DNA of 64,000 bases, from contig NZ_JAMXFA010000032.1 of NCBI RefSeq assembly GCF_025370785.1, positions 1 through 64,000 on the forward strand, in the 5' to 3' direction. The notes under the pieces were generated by a model. It made no database searches, was not told the DNA's origin, and saw nothing but the letters and a program-made list of their open reading frames with translations. A program made the position numbers and the translations under genes. Of the stretch, positions 27,404-37,952 are shown piece by piece (position 1 is the first letter of the stretch; every line of letters begins with the position of its first letter). Origin of the DNA: Laspinema olomoucense D3b. GTDB lineage: Bacteria > Cyanobacteriota > Cyanobacteriia > Cyanobacteriales > Laspinemataceae.

Positions 27404-30400
27404 TCAATCCCCTGCCTTCTGCTTGAGCACCAGTATGGTGATGTCATCATAAACTTTTTGTTGACCAATATATCCCTTAACATCCGCAATCACCGCTTCT
27501 TGAATTTCATGGGCGGATTTGTGGCAATTTTGCTGGACTACCGCAATTAACCGTTCTAATCCATATTCTTGCTCATCCAGATTCCAAGCTTCTGTAATCC
27601 CATCGGTGTAGAGCACCACCACATCCCCTGGATTTAACTCGATGCGGGCGGTGGAGATAAACTCGGACATTTCTTCCACCATTGCGATGGGAAATCCTAA
27701 ATCAAGGGTATCAATTCGTTCCACTTCCCCGTGCGATCGCACCACCAGCACTTCTTCATGTTGTCCGCTTATTTGCAAAACGCCATCGGCATAATCCAAC
27801 AGCGCTAAAGTCATAGTTTTATCACAACTCATCCGTTGAGCATTTTGATAAACCGTGCGATTCAGGACATCTAAAAAGTGCTGAGGATTAGTAAAATTGC
27901 CTTCCAATAAGGTTCGGACTGCCGTTTGAGCCATAATCATCAACATCCCACTTTCTAACCCATGTCCCGTCACATCCCCGATGCCAATTTTCACCCGGTC
28001 CTGATATTGCAGCACATCATAATAATCCCCACCAACTTCCTCCGCTGGTTCCATAAATCCCGCCATATCTAACCCAGAAACGGCATTAAGTTCCGCCTGT
28101 TTCGGTAAAATCATTTGTTGCAGACGACGGGTGACATCTAACTCCGCTGCCATGCGCAAATTATCCGCTTTGAGGCGATCATTCAGAATAGTAATTTCCT
28201 CATTTGCTTGGGCCAATTCAGCCGTGCGTTCCTCCACTTTTTGTTCCAAAGTGCGGTACAGCAGGGCATTTTCTAGGGAAATAGCAGCTTGAGAGGCTAA
28301 GACTTGCAGGACTTCGAGGCGATCGCTCGTAAAGGCATCGGTGGTTAAGTTATTCTCAAAATACAGAATCCCCGTCAGTTTCCCTTGATGGCGAATTGTT
28401 GTACAAAGTACGGATTTCGGTTGATGGTTCAGAATATAGGGGTCTTGGGTAAACAGTCCTTCCCTTGTGGCATTATTCAACACTACATCAGACTGGGTTT
28501 TGGCTACATAATTGACAATTGCCGAGGAAATATCCTCGCATTCTTCTACGGGAATCGATTGCATGACTATCCTTTCTTCCCCAGAAACCACCGCTGCTTC
28601 AACGGTTAAGCGGTTTTGGGTTTGTAAAATTAAAAAGGCTTTAGAGGCCCCGGCATTTTCTTGGAGAATTTGAATTAACTTTTCCAGCATCTTACTCAGG
28701 ACAATTTCACTGGAAAATGCTTCCGAGGCTTTCATCACCGTAAACAAATCCAAGGAACTGGCGCGACTGCTTCCCGTGGAGGAGTTAACCGTTTGGAACG
28801 AATCAATCTGGGCAGCAGATAGACCCCCTCGGCGTAAAAATTGAAGATATTTATTTTCTAACTGTTGGACCTTGGCATCTGCACCCCATTTTTGGTAATT
28901 ATAGGCCGCTTCTCGGATATAAACTTTGCCCACTTCATCCCACCCTTTCGCAAAATAAAACTGCGCCGCCAGTTCATTGGCGAGGGCTTCATTTTGAATA
29001 AACCCCGATTCTTTTGCCTGGGCGATCGCCTGCCGATAAAGCTCCATTGCCTCCAGTTCTTTACCGGAAATTCGGGCCATTTCCGCCGATACTAACTGGA
29101 ATTTATCCTGATAATTTTCTGGGCAGTTTTCCGCCCAAATTTTGAGCTGCTGCTGCTGTTTTTCCAGAAGAAACCAATACTCCTGTTGCTCCGTTTCCGA
29201 TGCCGTGGGATAAACCGCCGCTAACACCAAGCCATAATAAAAAGGATGTTTTGTTTGGGGGAAAAACCCAAAGTTAGCGGGAACGAGGGGGTCCGCTTCC
29301 CGACAGATGGCGAGGGCTTCCTCATAGCGTTCAAAGGTATATAAAACCTGTGCTTTTAAATAATAGTACCAGTTAACCCCACTAATTAAATTTCCCTCGC
29401 GCCATAACCGCAACCCTTCCACTTCATCAAACTCATTCTCAACCCCCTGTAACTGCTTGATCACGTGGTACAAATTCAGGCCAGCATACACCATACTCTG
29501 ATAATTAGTCTGGCGAATCGTAATCAGAGATTTGTCCGCTTCTTTGACAATTTCTGCCAGATTGTCTCCCATTTCTAACCGCGTCCACAGTCTCAAGAAT
29601 AAAGCCCATACCCCATAAATCACATCCCCCACAGACCGGCAAATGAAGTAAGAGCGATCGTACAGCGCCAGATTGCTACTGAAGGGTTTCCGGTACGGAT
29701 TGACGGCATTACAAAACAAATTAATCACCTTGCCCCCAAAGACGGGAGTTTTGGATTTTTCTAACAGTTTTAACGCCACTACTCCAAATTCATACCCGGT
29801 TTTATAGTGGTTTTGTAGTGCCAGCATCAATCCGTAGGCCGAATAACCAAAAGCCGAGGTTTCTGCATGACCAAAAGTTAAAGAAAGCCGGGTCATTGTT
29901 AACACACACCAGACATTATAATTGATGTAACCCCCGCCAAAGGAAGCTCCCCAAAAGTTAGCGAGGAGGGTCATGCAAACCTGTTTTTCTGGGTCTTCCA
30001 TCGGGGGTCGGTGCAAGAGATCCGCAATATTAACTTCGCTTAAATTGGCTTGCACTTCCTGCATTTGAATGCCGATCGCCCTTTGCAATTCCTCCTCGGT
30101 CTCCGGGACCTCTAACCCCATCAGCTTCATCCCCGCTAATCCCGCTTGTACCGATTCCTGAAATCGCTCTTGGGTAATCGTCAGCAGCACAATTAGGTTG
30201 TAAATTTCCGCCCGGTCAAATTTATCAAGGACGCGCTCTAATAGAATGGTAAATAGCTCGTCTGCCCCTTGAAAATTTCCCGATAAATATTCACATTCTG
30301 CCAGTTCTCGATATACGGTAAAGGTGAGGGAGTAATCTGTATTCCAAGCACTTTCTGGGAACAAAGACCGGGCGATCGCCAAATGCTTGACCGCCGCTTG

Positions 30401-32755
30401 GTAGGCTGTAGAAGCTTTCGCTTTTTTGCCAGCAATCCGATTCAAACGAGCGACTTCTAATTTAAAATCAGGGTCAAAAATTGACTCACTTCCCGCATTC
30501 AAATGGGTCACAATATCAAAAATTTTAGACTCTAACTCTTCCGAACCCGTGTGATTGAGAATTAACTGACCAATCCGTAAGTGAGTCGTGGAACGTTCAG
30601 ATTCAGGAATTAAAGAGTAGGCCGCCTGTTGAACGCGATCGTGCAGAAACTTGTACTCTATACTAAAATCGCTATCTTGCAAAAACGCAGCAGTTTCTTC
30701 GCTACTTTCCGGTAAAAAACTATAATTCTTGCTCGAAAAAATGAATCCTTCCCGCACTGCAGGCCACAAATCCCGGGCGATCGCAATCTGGGACTGTTCC
30801 CGGACCACCCCCAAAGTTTTCAAATCAAAACTATTCCCAATACAAGCAGCTATCTTCAAATTTTCCTGGACCCTCTGCGGAAGTTTCTGAATATTATTAG
30901 TCATTAATTCGACTACATTATCCGTCATTCCCACCGCTTGAATTTGCTCCATTTCCCAGGACCACTCACCCTTGCTCTCCCCCTCTGGAAACCGAAAGGT
31001 TAACAGATGACTGTCATAAAGCGATTTAAGCAACTGGTTTATAAAAAATGGATTACCTTGAGTTTTAGTAGAAATTAACTCTCCCAAAGGTAGACTTTTT
31101 GTCTCCGAACAGTGCAGAGTATCGGCAATCAATTGATTGATATGTTCTAACTTCAGCGGTTGCAGTTCAATCCGATTAATAATAGCTCCCTGTTCCTCCA
31201 TCTCCTCCACTGCCGAGATTAACGGATGAGCCGCATCCACTTCATTATCCCGATAGGCACCAATAATCAGTAAAGCCTGACTTTCCGAAGCCGTTGCTAA
31301 TCGTTGGATCAGTTTCAATGAAGCCAAATCAACCCACTGCAAATCATCCAAAAATACCACGAGGGTATGTTCTTTTTGGGCAAAAACTGCAATAAACTTT
31401 TGAAACAGTAAATTAAATCGGTTTTGGGTTTCCGTTGGCGGCAGTTCAGGAACCAGAGGCTGCACCCCAATCAGTAACTCTAATTCCGGAATCACATCGG
31501 TGATCACCTGTCCTTCTGTTCCTAATGCCTCCATAATCCGCTGTTGCCACCGCGCCAATCGTTCCGGGGTTTCAGTTAAAATTTGCCGAATCAGATTTTG
31601 GAATGCTTGAATCAGGGATTGATAAGGGATATCCCGATTGAATTGGTCAAACTTTCCCGATATAAAATAGCCCCGTTGTTGGGCGATGGGTTTGTGAATT
31701 TCTTGAACAATCACCGATTTACCAATACCCGAAAACCCAGACACTAACATCAGTTCGATTCCCGATGACTTAGGTTCTGAAAAGTCTCCATTTTGGGCCG
31801 TTCCGCTGACTCGTTCAAATGCCGCCATTAAAGCCGCAATTTCCGCTTCTCTACCGTACAATTTCTGGGAAATTTGAAATTTGTCCGAGGTATCCTGTTC
31901 CCCAGGGGTAAACTCATCTATCTGACCCGTTTCTCCCCATTGCCTCCAGCATTTTTCTAAATCATAAATTAACCCATAGGCACTTTGATACCGCTCTTCT
32001 GCCGTTTTTGAGAGCAATTTCATCACAATTGCACTGACAACGGGAGGAATTTCGGGATTAACTTGATGGGGGGGAATCGGTTGTTTAGCAATGTGAGCAT
32101 GAACCATTTCCACCGGGTCCGTCGTGGGAAAAGGAAGCTCCCTGGTGAGCATTTGATAAAAGGTGATTCCCAGAGAATAGAAGTCCGTGCGGTAGTCAAT
32201 GGAGCGATTCATCCGCCCGGTTTGTTCTGGGGACATATAAGCCAGAGTCCCTTCGAGTAAATTGGGATTACTCAAAGTTTGGTGGGAGCGTTCCAGGCGA
32301 GTAGAAATGCCAAAATCGATTAGGGTCACTCGGAATGGATCGAGATTGACTACAATATTTTGGGGTTTAATATCTAAATGAATAATCGATTGTTTATGAA
32401 GTTCTCCCAAACTTTTCGTAATGGAAATGGCAATTTTAAAAAAGTTTTCTAAGTTTATAGTTTGAGTAGACAGCAGTTGCTCCGCTGACAAAGGTCCAGC
32501 ATCTTCCATCGTTAAGACCAGACCCCGACCCCAGCTTTCTAGGTGTAAAGGCTTAACAATGCCGGGGATATTCAAGGGCTTGACAATTTCATATTGATGC
32601 CGGAATTTAGCAAGTTCTGTAGGGGTGGGATATTCAGTTTTTAAGAATTTAAGAATTCCCGTCTGGACTTGGCCTTCCTTCCGACCGCGACAAACAATGG
32701 TATGATTACTTTCGTGAATTTCTTCTAAGATTTCATAACCCGGAAAAGAGAGCAT
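27404..32755 (-). CDS. Giant Ser/Thr kinase-AAA ATPase-GAF-PP2C (SpoIIE-type) signalling protein
   Basis: 1783 residues. N-terminal kinase domain (about 5-265): K36 in GILKFLK, catalytic loop HLDIKPQN (H126, D128; Leu replaces the usual Arg), DFGIS at 147-151, GTLAYMSPEQTGR. Next an AAA/STAND-type ATPase with Walker A GFSGIGKS (340-347) and a Walker B-like LVVFLDDLQWVD, then a long helical repeat region (about 600-1320), GAF (about 1345-1500), coiled coil, and C-terminal PP2C/SpoIIE phosphatase with EVGGDYYDV, GDVTGHGLESG, DGITEA and DDITIL, metal-binding aspartates intact. Having a kinase and a phosphatase in one chain suggests a switchable regulator. The non-RD catalytic loop may mean unusual activation. 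Minus strand, monocistronic. Confidence 0.93.
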   Translation of the reverse strand: MLSFPGYEILEEIHESNHTIVCRGRKEGQVQTGILKFLKTEYPTPTELAKFRHQYEIVKPLNIPGIVKPLHLESWGRGLVLTMEDAGPLSAEQLLSTQTINLENFFKIAISITKSLGELHKQSIIHLDIKPQNIVVNLDPFRVTLIDFGISTRLERSHQTLSNPNLLEGTLAYMSPEQTGRMNRSIDYRTDFYSLGITFYQMLTRELPFPTTDPVEMVHAHIAKQPIPPHQVNPEIPPVVSAIVMKLLSKTAEERYQSAYGLIYDLEKCWRQWGETGQIDEFTPGEQDTSDKFQISQKLYGREAEIAALMAAFERVSGTAQNGDFSEPKSSGIELMLVSGFSGIGKSVIVQEIHKPIAQQRGYFISGKFDQFNRDIPYQSLIQAFQNLIRQILTETPERLARWQQRIMEALGTEGQVITDVIPELELLIGVQPLVPELPPTETQNRFNLLFQKFIAVFAQKEHTLVVFLDDLQWVDLASLKLIQRLATASESQALLIIGAYRDNEVDAAHPLISAVEEMEEQGAIINRIELQPLKLEHINQLIADTLHCSETKSLPLGELISTKTQGNPFFINQLLKSLYDSHLLTFRFPEGESKGEWSWEMEQIQAVGMTDNVVELMTNNIQKLPQRVQENLKIAACIGNSFDLKTLGVVREQSQIAIARDLWPAVREGFIFSSKNYSFLPESSEETAAFLQDSDFSIEYKFLHDRVQQAAYSLIPESERSTTHLRIGQLILNHTGSEELESKIFDIVTHLNAGSESIFDPDFKLEVARLNRIAGKKAKASTAYQAAVKHLAIARSLFPESAWNTDYSLTFTVYRELAECEYLSGNFQGADELFTILLERVLDKFDRAEIYNLIVLLTITQERFQESVQAGLAGMKLMGLEVPETEEELQRAIGIQMQEVQANLSEVNIADLLHRPPMEDPEKQVCMTLLANFWGASFGGGYINYNVWCVLTMTRLSLTFGHAETSAFGYSAYGLMLALQNHYKTGYEFGVVALKLLEKSKTPVFGGKVINLFCNAVNPYRKPFSSNLALYDRSYFICRSVGDVIYGVWALFLRLWTRLEMGDNLAEIVKEADKSLITIRQTNYQSMVYAGLNLYHVIKQLQGVENEFDEVEGLRLWREGNLISGVNWYYYLKAQVLYTFERYEEALAICREADPLVPANFGFFPQTKHPFYYGLVLAAVYPTASETEQQEYWFLLEKQQQQLKIWAENCPENYQDKFQLVSAEMARISGKELEAMELYRQAIAQAKESGFIQNEALANELAAQFYFAKGWDEVGKVYIREAAYNYQKWGADAKVQQLENKYLQFLRRGGLSAAQIDSFQTVNSSTGSSRASSLDLFTVMKASEAFSSEIVLSKMLEKLIQILQENAGASKAFLILQTQNRLTVEAAVVSGEERIVMQSIPVEECEDISSAIVNYVAKTQSDVVLNNATREGLFTQDPYILNHQPKSVLCTTIRHQGKLTGILYFENNLTTDAFTSDRLEVLQVLASQAAISLENALLYRTLEQKVEERTAELAQANEEITILNDRLKADNLRMAAELDVTRRLQQMILPKQAELNAVSGLDMAGFMEPAEEVGGDYYDVLQYQDRVKIGIGDVTGHGLESGMLMIMAQTAVRTLLEGNFTNPQHFLDVLNRTVYQNAQRMSCDKTMTLALLDYADGVLQISGQHEEVLVVRSHGEVERIDTLDLGFPIAMVEEMSEFISTARIELNPGDVVVLYTDGITEAWNLDEQEYGLERLIAVVQQNCHKSAHEIQEAVIADVKGYIGQQKVYDDITILVLKQKAGD

Positions 32756-32991
32756 AGTTTTTCCTTGTCAAGTTAGTTTGAGGGGTTGGGTAATAGAAGT
32801 AAGGTATCTGGGCTAAAATCAGGTTAACAGTTTTTCGCAAAGACGGGTAGGAATAACCTTCTAACTTTATTTGCAAGGGAACTCCACCCCGTAAAATTTT
32901 TCTATGGGGTTAAGGCGAGGTCTGGGTCCTATCTCGATAGGTATTTTGTTTTCCACATGATAATCCAGGTTTTTAATGGAAATTAAGTCGG

Positions 32992-34125
32992 TTATTTCTC
33001 CTGAGCGATCGCCTCCCATAAACTCGCCAAAGGTGGCATCGGTGCTCCCCCCAGGCGATCGCTCACCCATTCGGCAGCAGCTAAACCGGATTGCAATGCA
33101 GTTTCAATTTGCCGATCGCCACACCAATCTCCAGCACAAACCATCGGTAACGGTGTGCTCGTAGTCAATAACGGTTCTGTTAAGGGACGCCGACAAAAGG
33201 CATAGCGCCAACGATGGACCTGCATCCATTCTGGCTCCTTCAACCAGGGAAACACCGCTTCCCCCACCCAGTCGCACAATTCTCTCCCCACGGGTTCAAG
33301 TTCCGTGGCATCTAAATACTGTTCGGCAAACTGGGCGCTACTGTGCAAGACAAACACAGGTTGAGTGGCGTCTGAACTCTTGCTACTTTGCCAAAACATT
33401 CCCCGCAGGGGACTGTTTGGGGGAAATCCCACCGCTCGCCCCCGATATTCCCCCTGGACTAACTCCCGTTGTTTCGATGCCGGATACCCCGCCATTACAC
33501 TGATGCAGGGGTCAAACTCCACCGCCTTGAGGCGATCAACAAACTCCCCTGGCAAACCCGACTCCCCCGACTCTAACAGCATCACCGCCTGGGGTGCGGG
33601 AGTCGCCATCACGATCGCTTTGGCCTGCACAGCTAAGGGGACAGCAGCATCTTTGGACTCGGCGATCGCTTCTAACTCCAGATGCCACTTCCCCTGGTCC
33701 GTGGGGGTAACCGTTTGGACGCGACGGCAATGCCAAATCGGTAAATGACGGGCCAAAAACTTGCCCACCGCATTGATCCCCGTCGGGGCCACATAATAAG
33801 GAGCAGAAAGGGTTGCAGCAGGATTCATCGGGTAGTCGCCCTCGTTAACCTGATAAACCGTATCCGTCCAAGGGACCACAATTCCCGCCCGAGACAGGAC
33901 CTGCACCAACGGTTGAGAAAGCCTTCCCCTCGGCTCTAAAAACGGTGCACCAAAATCAGCGCGGGTATCATATAATCGACGGGTAGCCACTCGTCCGCCC
34001 ACGCCGCGAGATTTTTCGAGGACGACAACAGAATGACCCAGACAGCGCAACGATTGGGCCGAGATCAATCCCGCGATCCCCGCACCGATCACGGCAATAT
34101 CAAATTCAACGATGCGATCGCTCAT
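32992..34125 (-). CDS. FAD/NAD(P)-dependent oxidoreductase (renalase/amine-oxidase-like)
   Basis: A 377-residue flavoprotein. The dinucleotide-binding motif VIGAGIAGLISAQSL lies near residues 12-26 and is followed by VVLEKSRGVGGRVATRR, the second conserved FAD segment; the C-terminal end has CAGDWCGDRQIETALQSG, the FAD-contacting tail. This pattern is shared by renalase-like and amine-oxidase-like proteins common in cyanobacteria. The substrate is unknown. ATG at 34125 (MSDRIVEFDI). It faces away from the YaaW-like gene, with about 215 bp between starts. Confidence 0.88.
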   Translation of the reverse strand: MSDRIVEFDIAVIGAGIAGLISAQSLRCLGHSVVVLEKSRGVGGRVATRRLYDTRADFGAPFLEPRGRLSQPLVQVLSRAGIVVPWTDTVYQVNEGDYPMNPAATLSAPYYVAPTGINAVGKFLARHLPIWHCRRVQTVTPTDQGKWHLELEAIAESKDAAVPLAVQAKAIVMATPAPQAVMLLESGESGLPGEFVDRLKAVEFDPCISVMAGYPASKQRELVQGEYRGRAVGFPPNSPLRGMFWQSSKSSDATQPVFVLHSSAQFAEQYLDATELEPVGRELCDWVGEAVFPWLKEPEWMQVHRWRYAFCRRPLTEPLLTTSTPLPMVCAGDWCGDRQIETALQSGLAAAEWVSDRLGGAPMPPLASLWEAIAQEK

Positions 34126-34342
34126 CGGTTGGTCCTCATCCGGTGTAAAAAAAGGGGTTTGACTAATCTACCGGATTTGGGACGGTTTCGAGTAAGCTAA
34201 CAGCAATGGGTCAACTCAGAAGGCAGGAACAGACGGTAAATATTTCGGGCCCTAGAGTCGCCGAATCCATCGCTCATATCAAGATTGCCAATCTGTCGAA
34301 ACCGCAGGGTTTACAAGACAAGCACAGGGGAGGAAGCCAACC

Positions 34343-35185
34343 TTGGACGAACTGAGAGCAGCGCTAGAGTTAGCCACAGAAGAGGAATTACAGCAAATCA
34401 CGGACATCTTATTCCGTCGTCGCTTTAATCCGATTGATTACCTACAAACTCCAGAACCGATCGATATCCAAAGTCGCGATCGCGATTTCTGGCTGGATGC
34501 GATCGAAGAGAGATTTCGCTATCTCGCCGCCGATGGGTTAACTGTTTTAAGAGGAAAAACCCGCAAAGTCACCTACCGACAAACCCTCATCCAAGTTTGC
34601 CGCTATTTAAAAATTCCCTATTCTCAAGCCCTGTCCACCACGGATTTAGAAGCTGAGGTGTTTCTGTGCTTGTTGGGCAAAGCATGGCGACAACTCCCCG
34701 CCTCGGAACAAAACGCCTTGACAGTAAGGGTCCAGCGATCCCTGGCCTCGGCAACCATTCCCAAACCCCTGCCCCTGTCGGTCCAAAAAGACCCCCTGGG
34801 CTTATTCTTCAAAGGCGGAAGTGCGGTCGCCTTTACCTCCGTCGTCAAGCCAGTCGTCCTTCAACATATTGCCCACCAGTTCTCCCTCCATTTTGCCCGG
34901 TATCAAGTCGCCCAAACGGCGATCGTCCGAGGGGGCGCAGTGGCAGCAGGTCAAGTTCAGACTTACCTCACTGCCCAAACTGCCAAACGCGGAATGGCCC
35001 TCTCCGTTGCCCGCTATGGGGCTGCCCGCAGTGCCTTAGCATTACTCGGACCCGTCCTGTGGGGTTGGTTCTTCGCCGATTTAGGCTGGCGGACCATTGC
35101 TACCAACTATGGACGCATTATCCCCACCATTTTTACCTTGGCCCAAATTCGCTTGACACGCAGTGAGTGTTGGGAATTTGCTTAA
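34343..35185 (+). CDS. YaaW-like (UPF0174) protein
   Basis: A 280-residue protein starting from TTG at 34343 (LDELRAALELAT). Segments such as LATEEELQQITDILFRRRFN and RGKTRKVTYRQTLIQVCRYL resemble the YaaW family, whose function is unknown. The C-terminal third contains hydrophobic stretches (GGAVAAGQ, ALALLGPVLWGWFFADL) suggesting membrane association. No operon partner is certain; the next gene, an O-antigen-ligase-like protein, starts about 165 bp later after a minisatellite tract. Confidence 0.7.
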   Translation: MDELRAALELATEEELQQITDILFRRRFNPIDYLQTPEPIDIQSRDRDFWLDAIEERFRYLAADGLTVLRGKTRKVTYRQTLIQVCRYLKIPYSQALSTTDLEAEVFLCLLGKAWRQLPASEQNALTVRVQRSLASATIPKPLPLSVQKDPLGLFFKGGSAVAFTSVVKPVVLQHIAHQFSLHFARYQVAQTAIVRGGAVAAGQVQTYLTAQTAKRGMALSVARYGAARSALALLGPVLWGWFFADLGWRTIATNYGRIIPTIFTLAQIRLTRSECWEFA

Positions 35186-35197
35186 TGAGTCCTGGGT

Positions 35198-35256
35198 TGG
35201 AGATGGGGGAGACCGCCATCGAGACGGGGAAGATGGGGAAGATGGGGGAGATGGTC
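35198..35256. repeat. Minisatellite tract with GAGACCGCCATCGAGA insert
   Basis: Units of the GGGGAAGATG/GGGGGAGATG type with an internal GGGGAGACCGCCATCGAGA (35206-35224), which is identical over 19 bp to 196-214 at the end of the first array. It is followed by TAGTAACGACTTGCTGTCGT, a sequence of the kind found dispersed in cyanobacterial genomes. Confidence 0.85.
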
Positions 35257-35351
35257 GTTAGGCGATGTTTGTAGTAACGACTTGCTGTCGTTTCCCTCGT
35301 TCGTGATTTTCCTCATCCTTGCCACTTCATCCTTAATCCTGCACTCTGCCA

Positions 35352-36788
35352 ATGACCAAATCCTTATCCTTGCGGACCATTTGCCATCCCGATCGCCGTT
35401 TACAACTCTGGTGGAATAGCGCCCAAGTGGGACTGTTGTTATTACCCATGAGTCCGTTACTGGGTGGGATGGGTTTGTTGTTGGCCCTGTTTGGCACCTG
35501 GAAACAACGGTACCGGGAAATTCACGAGCGATCGCTCAACCAAGGATTTGCGGTCCTGGCCCTGTGGTTAGTTGTGACAACCGTGTTTGCCACCGATCGC
35601 CTCTCTGCCTTCCTGGGATTATTTAATTTTCTGCCCTTCTTTGCCTTATTTGTCACCTTTAGCCTACTGATCCAGACCCCTGCACAGATGCGGCGAATGG
35701 CTTGGATTGCGATCGCCACCTCGGTCCCGATCGCCGTGATTGGCTGGGGTCAATTATTTTGGGGATGGGCAGGACCCGTCAAATTAGGATTAATCTTAGA
35801 TTGGCGCTTGGATGCCACCGGCGCCCCTCCGGGACGGATGGCATCGGTGTTTGAATATGCCAACGTTTTGGCCAGTTATTTTTTAATGACCTTGATTCTG
35901 GGATTGGGACTCTGGTGTGAGAGTTTTCAGGCATGGCGAACCCTGAAACAACAGCCGAAAAAACCCGAAAAAATCCGCGATCCCCGCGATCCCCGGGTGG
36001 TTAAAACCATTGACCTGTCGGTGACGGGAGAGGAAGAAAAAGTGGGGTGGGGGTTGGTGTTTTTGACCCTGGCGCTATTGGCGAATGCGATCGCCTTGGT
36101 ATTGACTAATTCCCGCAATGGGTGGGCACTGGCTTCTTTTGCGGGGTTGGTGTTTATCCTGTACCAAGGATGGCGTTGGCTGTTGCTGGGGATTCTCGGG
36201 GCCATATCTGCGGTGTTAGGGTCGGCGTTTGGTCCTCACCCCATCCGCCAAGGATTACAGGCGATCGTTCCGGCTTATTTTTGGATGCGAATTACGGACC
36301 AGTTATATCCCGATCGCCCCGTGGCAACCCTCCGCACGACTCAATGGCAATTTGCCTGGGATTTGACTCGCGATCGCCCCATCACCGGGTGGGGTTTACG
36401 AAGCTTTAGCGAACTCTATGAGGCCCAAACTCAAGTCTGGATGGGTCATCCCCATAACCTATTTTTGATGCTGAGTGCAGAAACGGGAATTCCCGGGATG
36501 CTGTTCTTGTGCGGGTTAGTCGGTTGGGTCCTGGCCAAAGGGGTCTTAGCGTTCAAGAATTGGAGCGATCTGCCTTTAGACAGAAATGCTGAGGCGACTG
36601 TCTCTGTCCCTGGGGTACTCACAAACGATCGCTTGATTTTTTTCACCTACCTAGTTACCTTTGCCGGTTGTACCTTATTTCACCTCTTCGATGTCACCCT
36701 CTTTGACTCTCGGGTTAACATTTTGGGATGGTTGATCCTCGCCGCAATTTATGGGGTAGCAGACTCCCGGCGATCGGCGGTTTATTAA
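35352..36788 (+). CDS. O-antigen ligase / Wzy-like (or IctB-like) membrane protein
   Basis: A 478-residue integral membrane protein with about ten hydrophobic segments, for example VGLLLLPMSPLLGGMGLLLAL and AVLALWLVVTTVFATD. The periplasmic loop and HPHNLFLMLSAETGIPGMLF are the hallmark of the Wzy_C/WaaL O-antigen ligase superfamily, which also contains the cyanobacterial IctB group. Family members join or polymerise surface glycans at the plasma membrane; a bicarbonate role has been proposed for IctB but this is uncertain. A cytoplasmic loop rich in charged residues (KKPEKIRDPRDPRVVKT) divides the protein. ATG at 35352. Confidence 0.8.
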   Translation: MTKSLSLRTICHPDRRLQLWWNSAQVGLLLLPMSPLLGGMGLLLALFGTWKQRYREIHERSLNQGFAVLALWLVVTTVFATDRLSAFLGLFNFLPFFALFVTFSLLIQTPAQMRRMAWIAIATSVPIAVIGWGQLFWGWAGPVKLGLILDWRLDATGAPPGRMASVFEYANVLASYFLMTLILGLGLWCESFQAWRTLKQQPKKPEKIRDPRDPRVVKTIDLSVTGEEEKVGWGLVFLTLALLANAIALVLTNSRNGWALASFAGLVFILYQGWRWLLLGILGAISAVLGSAFGPHPIRQGLQAIVPAYFWMRITDQLYPDRPVATLRTTQWQFAWDLTRDRPITGWGLRSFSELYEAQTQVWMGHPHNLFLMLSAETGIPGMLFLCGLVGWVLAKGVLAFKNWSDLPLDRNAEATVSVPGVLTNDRLIFFTYLVTFAGCTLFHLFDVTLFDSRVNILGWLILAAIYGVADSRRSAVY

Positions 36789-36951
36789 GTAATTTTGCCT
36801 CTGCTATCAGAAATACGAGAATATACGGAAGTGCGTATCCGAGAATTTACGGAGAATCGATTTCTATAGATCTGCGGTGGTTGAATCAAGACGATCGCGT
36901 TTATGGTAGCTTCAGAAGCCCATAGAAATTTTGAAACTTTGAAAAATTCTT

Positions 36952-37161
36952 ATGATGATCATAGATGCGATTTACCAGTTCCCGAATCTGACCGTAACCG
37001 ATGTTTTTTCTCATATTTATTCCGTGGGTCGGATTACCCAACGCGATCGGCAATTTATCAAGGTTGCCCTTTTAGAACAGGACCTCAGTGATGAAGAAAT
37101 TACCCTCATCGATCGCCTCGTTTATGCCGTCCGGCGCGGTTGGCTGCAAATGATTGACTAA
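36952..37161 (+). CDS. Small conserved cyanobacterial protein
   Basis: A 69-residue protein (MMIIDAIYQFPNLTVTDVFS) with no domain I can name. Its composition (acidic, helical, ending in RRGWLQMID) and the coding-like codon pattern suggest a real gene, and similar short proteins are common in cyanobacteria. An ATG pair at 36952/36955 gives the start. It follows the membrane protein by about 160 bp. Confidence 0.6.
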   Translation: MMIIDAIYQFPNLTVTDVFSHIYSVGRITQRDRQFIKVALLEQDLSDEEITLIDRLVYAVRRGWLQMID

Positions 37162-37529
37162 TTTCTCTCCCTAGTCTGAATTCAGTCAATCTTAACTGTA
37201 ACCTGGGATACAATTTGCTCAGTTAATTCGCTTCATCCGCGTCATTCTCTGCCTTTTTTCTCTTCGCTATATCAGGAGAATTCGCAAAGCCCACTTTGCC
37301 CTAATCGTTATGATTTCTTAACATTTTAAAACCCCCTGATGGGAACTTTTCCCTCACTTGCCCGAGATTTATGGGGAAAAACAAGGCAGTGCCTTAGTAT
37401 CAACCTTGGTACTGCCCCATAGCATTGGCGCAGCCTTCAAGTCAGCCCTTAGCCCGAGCTTCGGGCTTTACATCTTGCTCGGTGGTGTTGTTCCCAATCA
37501 TTTAGAATTGCTATATTCCGTGTTACGAT

Positions 37530-37915
37530 TAGCTCCATTTCGTTGCCCTGCGCTGAAACACTTTACCTCTTGGTTAGGCTTGTGCCTTGGAACTCGCATT
37601 ACGGGAGGTAAGGCTAAAAGCTCCAAAACTCGCCATGTTGTCAATGGAGTTGCTGGGGCGTTACCCAGGGCTGCCCAAACCTTCAGGAGGAGCAATTTCA
37701 CGTTAAGCGCTTTTTATTGACGGATGCGATCCCGTTTGGGTACACCTCAAGCTATTATTGCTACTGCTCACAAACTGGCACGCCTTTTCTATCACTTCTG
37801 GACATTAGGGGCCTCTATGTAGATCCAGGCATAGATGCCTATGAACAGAAGTATTGAGAACGGGTGGTCAATAACCTCCCGAGAAAAGCTAACTCATGGG
37901 GCTTTTTTTGGTAGT
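37530..37915 (+). mobile_element. IS110-type transposase remnant
   Basis: In the frame from about 37550 the product reads KHFTSWLGLCLGTRITGGKA then SSKTRHVVNGVAGAL, the typical C-terminal half of IS110-family (Transposase_20) enzymes. A TGA at 37718-37720 interrupts it, after which RMRSRLGTPQAIIATAHKLA continues in frame, then a TAG, a frameshift, YVDPGIDAYEQKY, a further TGA, and ERVVNNLPRKANS. Several lesions and no N-terminal DEDD domain mean it is dead. It sits immediately upstream of the peptide-modification-like cluster. Confidence 0.85.
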
Positions 37916-37952
37916 TAAACCTACCTTTGTGAGTGTATTTCTTAAAAGTTCA

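Noticed and set aside
34666-35166. 166-codon plus-strand frame overlapping the YaaW-like gene
   Set aside because: It overlaps completely a frame with coherent helical protein features; high Pro/Arg content is typical of a shadow frame.
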